The position numbers and the translations under genes were made by a program. The notes under the pieces were generated by a model. That model saw nothing but the letters and a program-made list of their open reading frames with translations, was not told the origin of the DNA and did no database searches. From positions 376,956-440,955 of the forward strand of contig NZ_LMMV01000025.1 of NCBI RefSeq assembly GCF_001422405.1: a DNA stretch of 64,000 bases. The letters are read 5' to 3'. This DNA is from Pseudorhodoferax sp. Leaf267. GTDB lineage: Bacteria > Pseudomonadota > Gammaproteobacteria > Burkholderiales > Burkholderiaceae_C. Each line of letters opens with the position of its first letter. The first letter of the stretch is position 1. Shown here one piece after another: positions 61,584-64,000 of the stretch.

Positions 61584-63686
61584 ATGGCCCGCAAAACCCC
61601 CATCGAGCGATACCGCAACATTGGTATCTCGGCGCACATCGACGCCGGCAAGACCACGACGACCGAGCGCATCCTGTTCTACACCGGCGTGAACCACAAG
61701 ATCGGCGAAGTGCACGATGGCGCGGCAACCATGGACTGGATGGAGCAGGAACAAGAGCGCGGCATCACGATCACCTCGGCGGCCGTGACCTGCTTCTGGA
61801 AGGGCATGGACCTGTCCTACCCCGAGCACCGCTTCAACATCATCGACACCCCCGGCCACGTGGACTTCACCATCGAGGTGGAGCGTTCCATGCGCGTGCT
61901 GGACGGCGCCTGCATGGTCTATTGCGCCGTGGGTGGCGTGCAGCCCCAGTCGGAAACCGTCTGGCGCCAGGCCAACAAGTACAAGGTGCCGCGCCTGGCC
62001 TTCGTGAACAAGATGGACCGCACAGGCGCCAACTTCTTCAAGGTCTACGACCAGATGAAGCTGCGCCTGAAGGCCAACCCCGTGCCCGTCGTGATCCCGA
62101 TCGGTGCCGAAGAAGGCTTCAAGGGCGTGGTCGACTTGCTGAAGATGAAGGCCATCATCTGGGATGAGGCTTCGCAGGGCATGAAGTTCGACTACACCGC
62201 GATTCCCGCCGAGCTGCAAGCTCTGGCCGCCGAATGGCGCGAGAAGATGGTCGAGGCTGCAGCCGAAGCCTCCGAAGAGCTCATGAACAAGTACCTCGAA
62301 GAGGGCGAGTTGTCGGAAGACGAGATCAAGCTGGGCCTGCGCACGCGCACGATCGCCACCGAGATCCACCCGATGTTGTGCGGCACGGCGTTCAAGAACA
62401 AGGGCGTGCAGCGCATGCTGGATGCCGTCATCGACTATCTGCCGTCGCCCGTGGACATTCCGGACGTGACCGGTACCGACGAGGAAGAGCAGCCCGTCAC
62501 GCGCAAGGCCGACGACGCCGAGAAGTTCTCCGCGCTGGCCTTCAAGCTGATGACCGACCCGTTCGTGGGCCAGTTGACCTTCGTGCGCGTCTACTCGGGC
62601 GTGCTGGCCAAGGGCGACACGGTGTTCAACTCCGTCAAGGGCAAGAAGGAACGCATCGGCCGTATCGTGCAGATGATGGCCAACGACCGCGTGGAAGTCG
62701 ATGAGATCCGTGCCGGCGATATCGCCGCGTGCGTGGGCCTGAAGGACGTGACCACGGGTGAGACGCTTGCCGATGTCGGCTCGCCGATCATCCTGGAGCG
62801 CATGGTGTTCCCCGAGCCCGTGATCACGCAGGCCGTGGAGCCCAAGACCAAGGCTGACCAAGAAAAGATGGGCATCGCGCTGCAACGCCTGGCCGCCGAA
62901 GATCCGTCGTTCCGCGTCAAGACCGATGAGGAATCGGGCCAGACCCTGATCGCCGGCATGGGCGAGCTGCACCTCGAAATCATCGTGGACCGCATGAAGC
63001 GCGAGTTCGGCGTCGAAGCCAACGTGGGCAAGCCCCAGGTGGCCTATCGCGAAACCATCCGCAAGACGGTCGACGAAGCCGAAGGCAAGTTCGTGCGCCA
63101 GTCCGGTGGTAAGGGCCAGTACGGCCACGTCGTGCTCAAGATCGAACCGAACGAAGCCGGCAAGGGCATCGAGTTCGTCGACGCGATCAAGGGCGGCGTG
63201 GTGCCGCGCGAGTTCATTCCTGCGGTGGAAAAGGGCATCAACGAAGCCGTCACGCAAGGCGTGCTGGCTGGTTACCCGGTCGTCGACGTCAAGGTCACGC
63301 TGCACTTCGGTTCGTACCACGACGTGGACTCCAACGAACTGGCGTTCAAGATGGCCGCCATCTTCGGTTTCAAGGAAGGCTGCCGCAAGGCCGGCCCGGT
63401 CATCCTCGAGCCCATGATGGCCGTGGAAGTCGAAACGCCTGAAGACTACGCCGGTACCGTGATGGGCGATCTGTCCTCGCGTCGCGGCATGGTGCAGGGC
63501 ATGGACGACATGGTCGGTGGCGGCAAGGCCATCCGTGCCGAAGTGCCGTTGTCCGAAATGTTCGGCTACTCCACGACGCTGCGCTCGGCCACGCAAGGCC
63601 GCGCGACCTACACGATGGAGTTCAAGCACTACGCCGAAGCTCCGCGCAACGTGGCCGAAGCCATCGTGGCTTCCCGCGCCAAGTAA
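61584..63686 (+). CDS. fusA: Elongation factor G
   Basis: 700 residues with AAAGGAG upstream. G1 [20 protein letters not shown]3 [22 protein letters not shown] and G4 NKMDRTG are intact; the C-terminal domains ([35 protein letters not shown]) are complete. It drives ribosomal translocation and recycling. Normal length for betaproteobacteria. Confidence 0.99.
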   Translation: MARKTPIERYRNIGISAHIDAGKTTTTERILFYTGVNHKIGEVHDGAATMDWMEQEQERGITITSAAVTCFWKGMDLSYPEHRFNIIDTPGHVDFTIEVERSMRVLDGACMVYCAVGGVQPQSETVWRQANKYKVPRLAFVNKMDRTGANFFKVYDQMKLRLKANPVPVVIPIGAEEGFKGVVDLLKMKAIIWDEASQGMKFDYTAIPAELQALAAEWREKMVEAAAEASEELMNKYLEEGELSEDEIKLGLRTRTIATEIHPMLCGTAFKNKGVQRMLDAVIDYLPSPVDIPDVTGTDEEEQPVTRKADDAEKFSALAFKLMTDPFVGQLTFVRVYSGVLAKGDTVFNSVKGKKERIGRIVQMMANDRVEVDEIRAGDIAACVGLKDVTTGETLADVGSPIILERMVFPEPVITQAVEPKTKADQEKMGIALQRLAAEDPSFRVKTDEESGQTLIAGMGELHLEIIVDRMKREFGVEANVGKPQVAYRETIRKTVDEAEGKFVRQSGGKGQYGHVVLKIEPNEAGKGIEFVDAIKGGVVPREFIPAVEKGINEAVTQGVLAGYPVVDVKVTLHFGSYHDVDSNELAFKMAAIFGFKEGCRKAGPVILEPMMAVEVETPEDYAGTVMGDLSSRRGMVQGMDDMVGGGKAIRAEVPLSEMFGYSTTLRSATQGRATYTMEFKHYAEAPRNVAEAIVASRAK

Positions 63687-63695
63687 CTTTCCCCT

Positions 63696-63754
63696 GTCTG
63701 CGACGGCATGCCGTCACGTGCCCGTGCGTGACGAACCAGCAATGCCGTGCAGAC
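63696..63754 (+). repeat. Nested hairpins between fusA and tuf
   Basis: GTCTGC (63696-63701) can pair with GCAGAC (63749-63754), enclosing the palindrome GACGGCATGCCGTC (63702-63715) and, overlapping it, the hairpin CGTCACG-N8-CGTGACG (63712-63733). The two inner forms are mutually exclusive, so the region could switch between structures. Confidence 0.5.
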
Positions 63755-63794
63755 GTAAAACCTCGTCACGGGACATGCTCTTTGGAGATTTGAT

Positions 63795-64000
63795 ATGGCA
63801 AAAGAGAAATTCGCACGGACCAAGCCCCACGTGAACGTTGGCACCATCGGTCACGTGGACCACGGCAAGACCACGCTGACGGCGGCCATCACCACCGTGC
63901 TGGCAGCCAAGTTCGGCGGCTCGGCCAAGGCCTACGACCAGATCGACGCAGCGCCTGAAGAAAAGGACGATCATCGCCAGCGCAATGAACAGCTGGCGCA
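63795..64000 (+). CDS. tuf: Elongation factor Tu, 5' part, sequence departs from the family at 63966
   Basis: The first 57 codons are textbook EF-Tu: [42 protein letters not shown] and [14 protein letters not shown]. The next residues should be ARGITINTAHVEY; instead 63966 onward reads [11 protein letters not shown], still open at the window edge. The switch-I threonine is therefore missing from this reading. The downstream 35 bases contain the inverted repeat CGCCAGC-N10-GCTGGCG (63975-63998). An inserted element, a recombination or an assembly join inside duplicated tuf copies could explain it. Confidence 0.85.
   Translation, partial: MAKEKFARTKPHVNVGTIGHVDHGKTTLTAAITTVLAAKFGGSAKAYDQIDAAPEEKDDHRQRNEQLA

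Overview
The window is high-GC chromosomal DNA from a betaproteobacterium, most likely Burkholderiales, family Comamonadaceae. The evidence is the str operon (rpsL-rpsG-fusA-tuf), a Gram-negative porin of the Omp32 type, two Bug/TctC periplasmic binding proteins, GcvA-type LysR regulators and a Mg-type HemB. It is ordinary chromosome with many accessory metabolic genes. I saw no rRNA, tRNA, CRISPR array, complete insertion sequence or prophage.

Layout. 1-2060: a gene tail, a GNAT acetyltransferase, a DUF4188 protein and a pyrF-like gene with an altered catalytic residue. 2061-3722: an AbiE-type toxin-antitoxin pair whose toxin gene is broken by two single-base frameshifts. 3762-5806: a TauD-family dioxygenase with a Bug-type binding protein. 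5980-8436: small membrane proteins, a tautomerase, a GNAT enzyme and a HigB/HigA-like toxin-antitoxin pair with a palindromic operator. 8527-15071: a six-gene catabolic operon (SDR, TRAP binding protein, fused TRAP permease, split transketolase, beta-hydroxyacid dehydrogenase) read leftward from a divergent LysR gene. 16175-18358: a LysE remnant, a lipoprotein, a phosphodiesterase, a GNAT enzyme and a LysE exporter.

18362-24420: a cNMP-domain patatin phospholipase facing a four-gene Mla/MCE lipid-transport operon. 24509-27783: a Bug binding protein translationally coupled to a self-sufficient CYP116B-like cytochrome P450. 27788-33175: a large membrane protein, a PPC-domain protein and a winged-helix ATPase regulator. 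33159-39332: an operon of alpha/beta hydrolase, metallophosphoesterase and a 1231-residue GMC oxidoreductase-hydrolase fusion. Upstream of it is a phased array of TTCAG repeats. 39535-49053: small proteins, a LysR regulator, a DNA glycosylase, a penicillin-acylase-like lipoprotein and assorted hydrolases. 49022-52419: a heavy-metal-type two-component system divergent from a highly expressed porin with a strong terminator. 52592-60352: a Sel1-like repeat protein, a CorA transporter, hemB, a small structured RNA, a HemJ-like protein, a VanZ protein, a ferredoxin-like protein, a hydrolase and a D,D-carboxypeptidase. 60374-64000: the str operon with structured leaders, ending in a tuf gene whose sequence departs from EF-Tu at 63966.

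The most striking item is the small RNA at about 56411-56521. It has its own -35/-10 promoter and a perfect intrinsic terminator. One hairpin loop carries UCACCUCC, identical to the anti-Shine-Dalgarno tail of 16S rRNA. Other items worth checking are the twice-seen pairing of an orphan Bug binding protein with an oxygenase, the unassigned split-transketolase/TRAP operon, the GMC fusion with a ferredoxin-like cysteine motif and a cysteine in its hydrolase nucleophile motif, and the TTCAG array.
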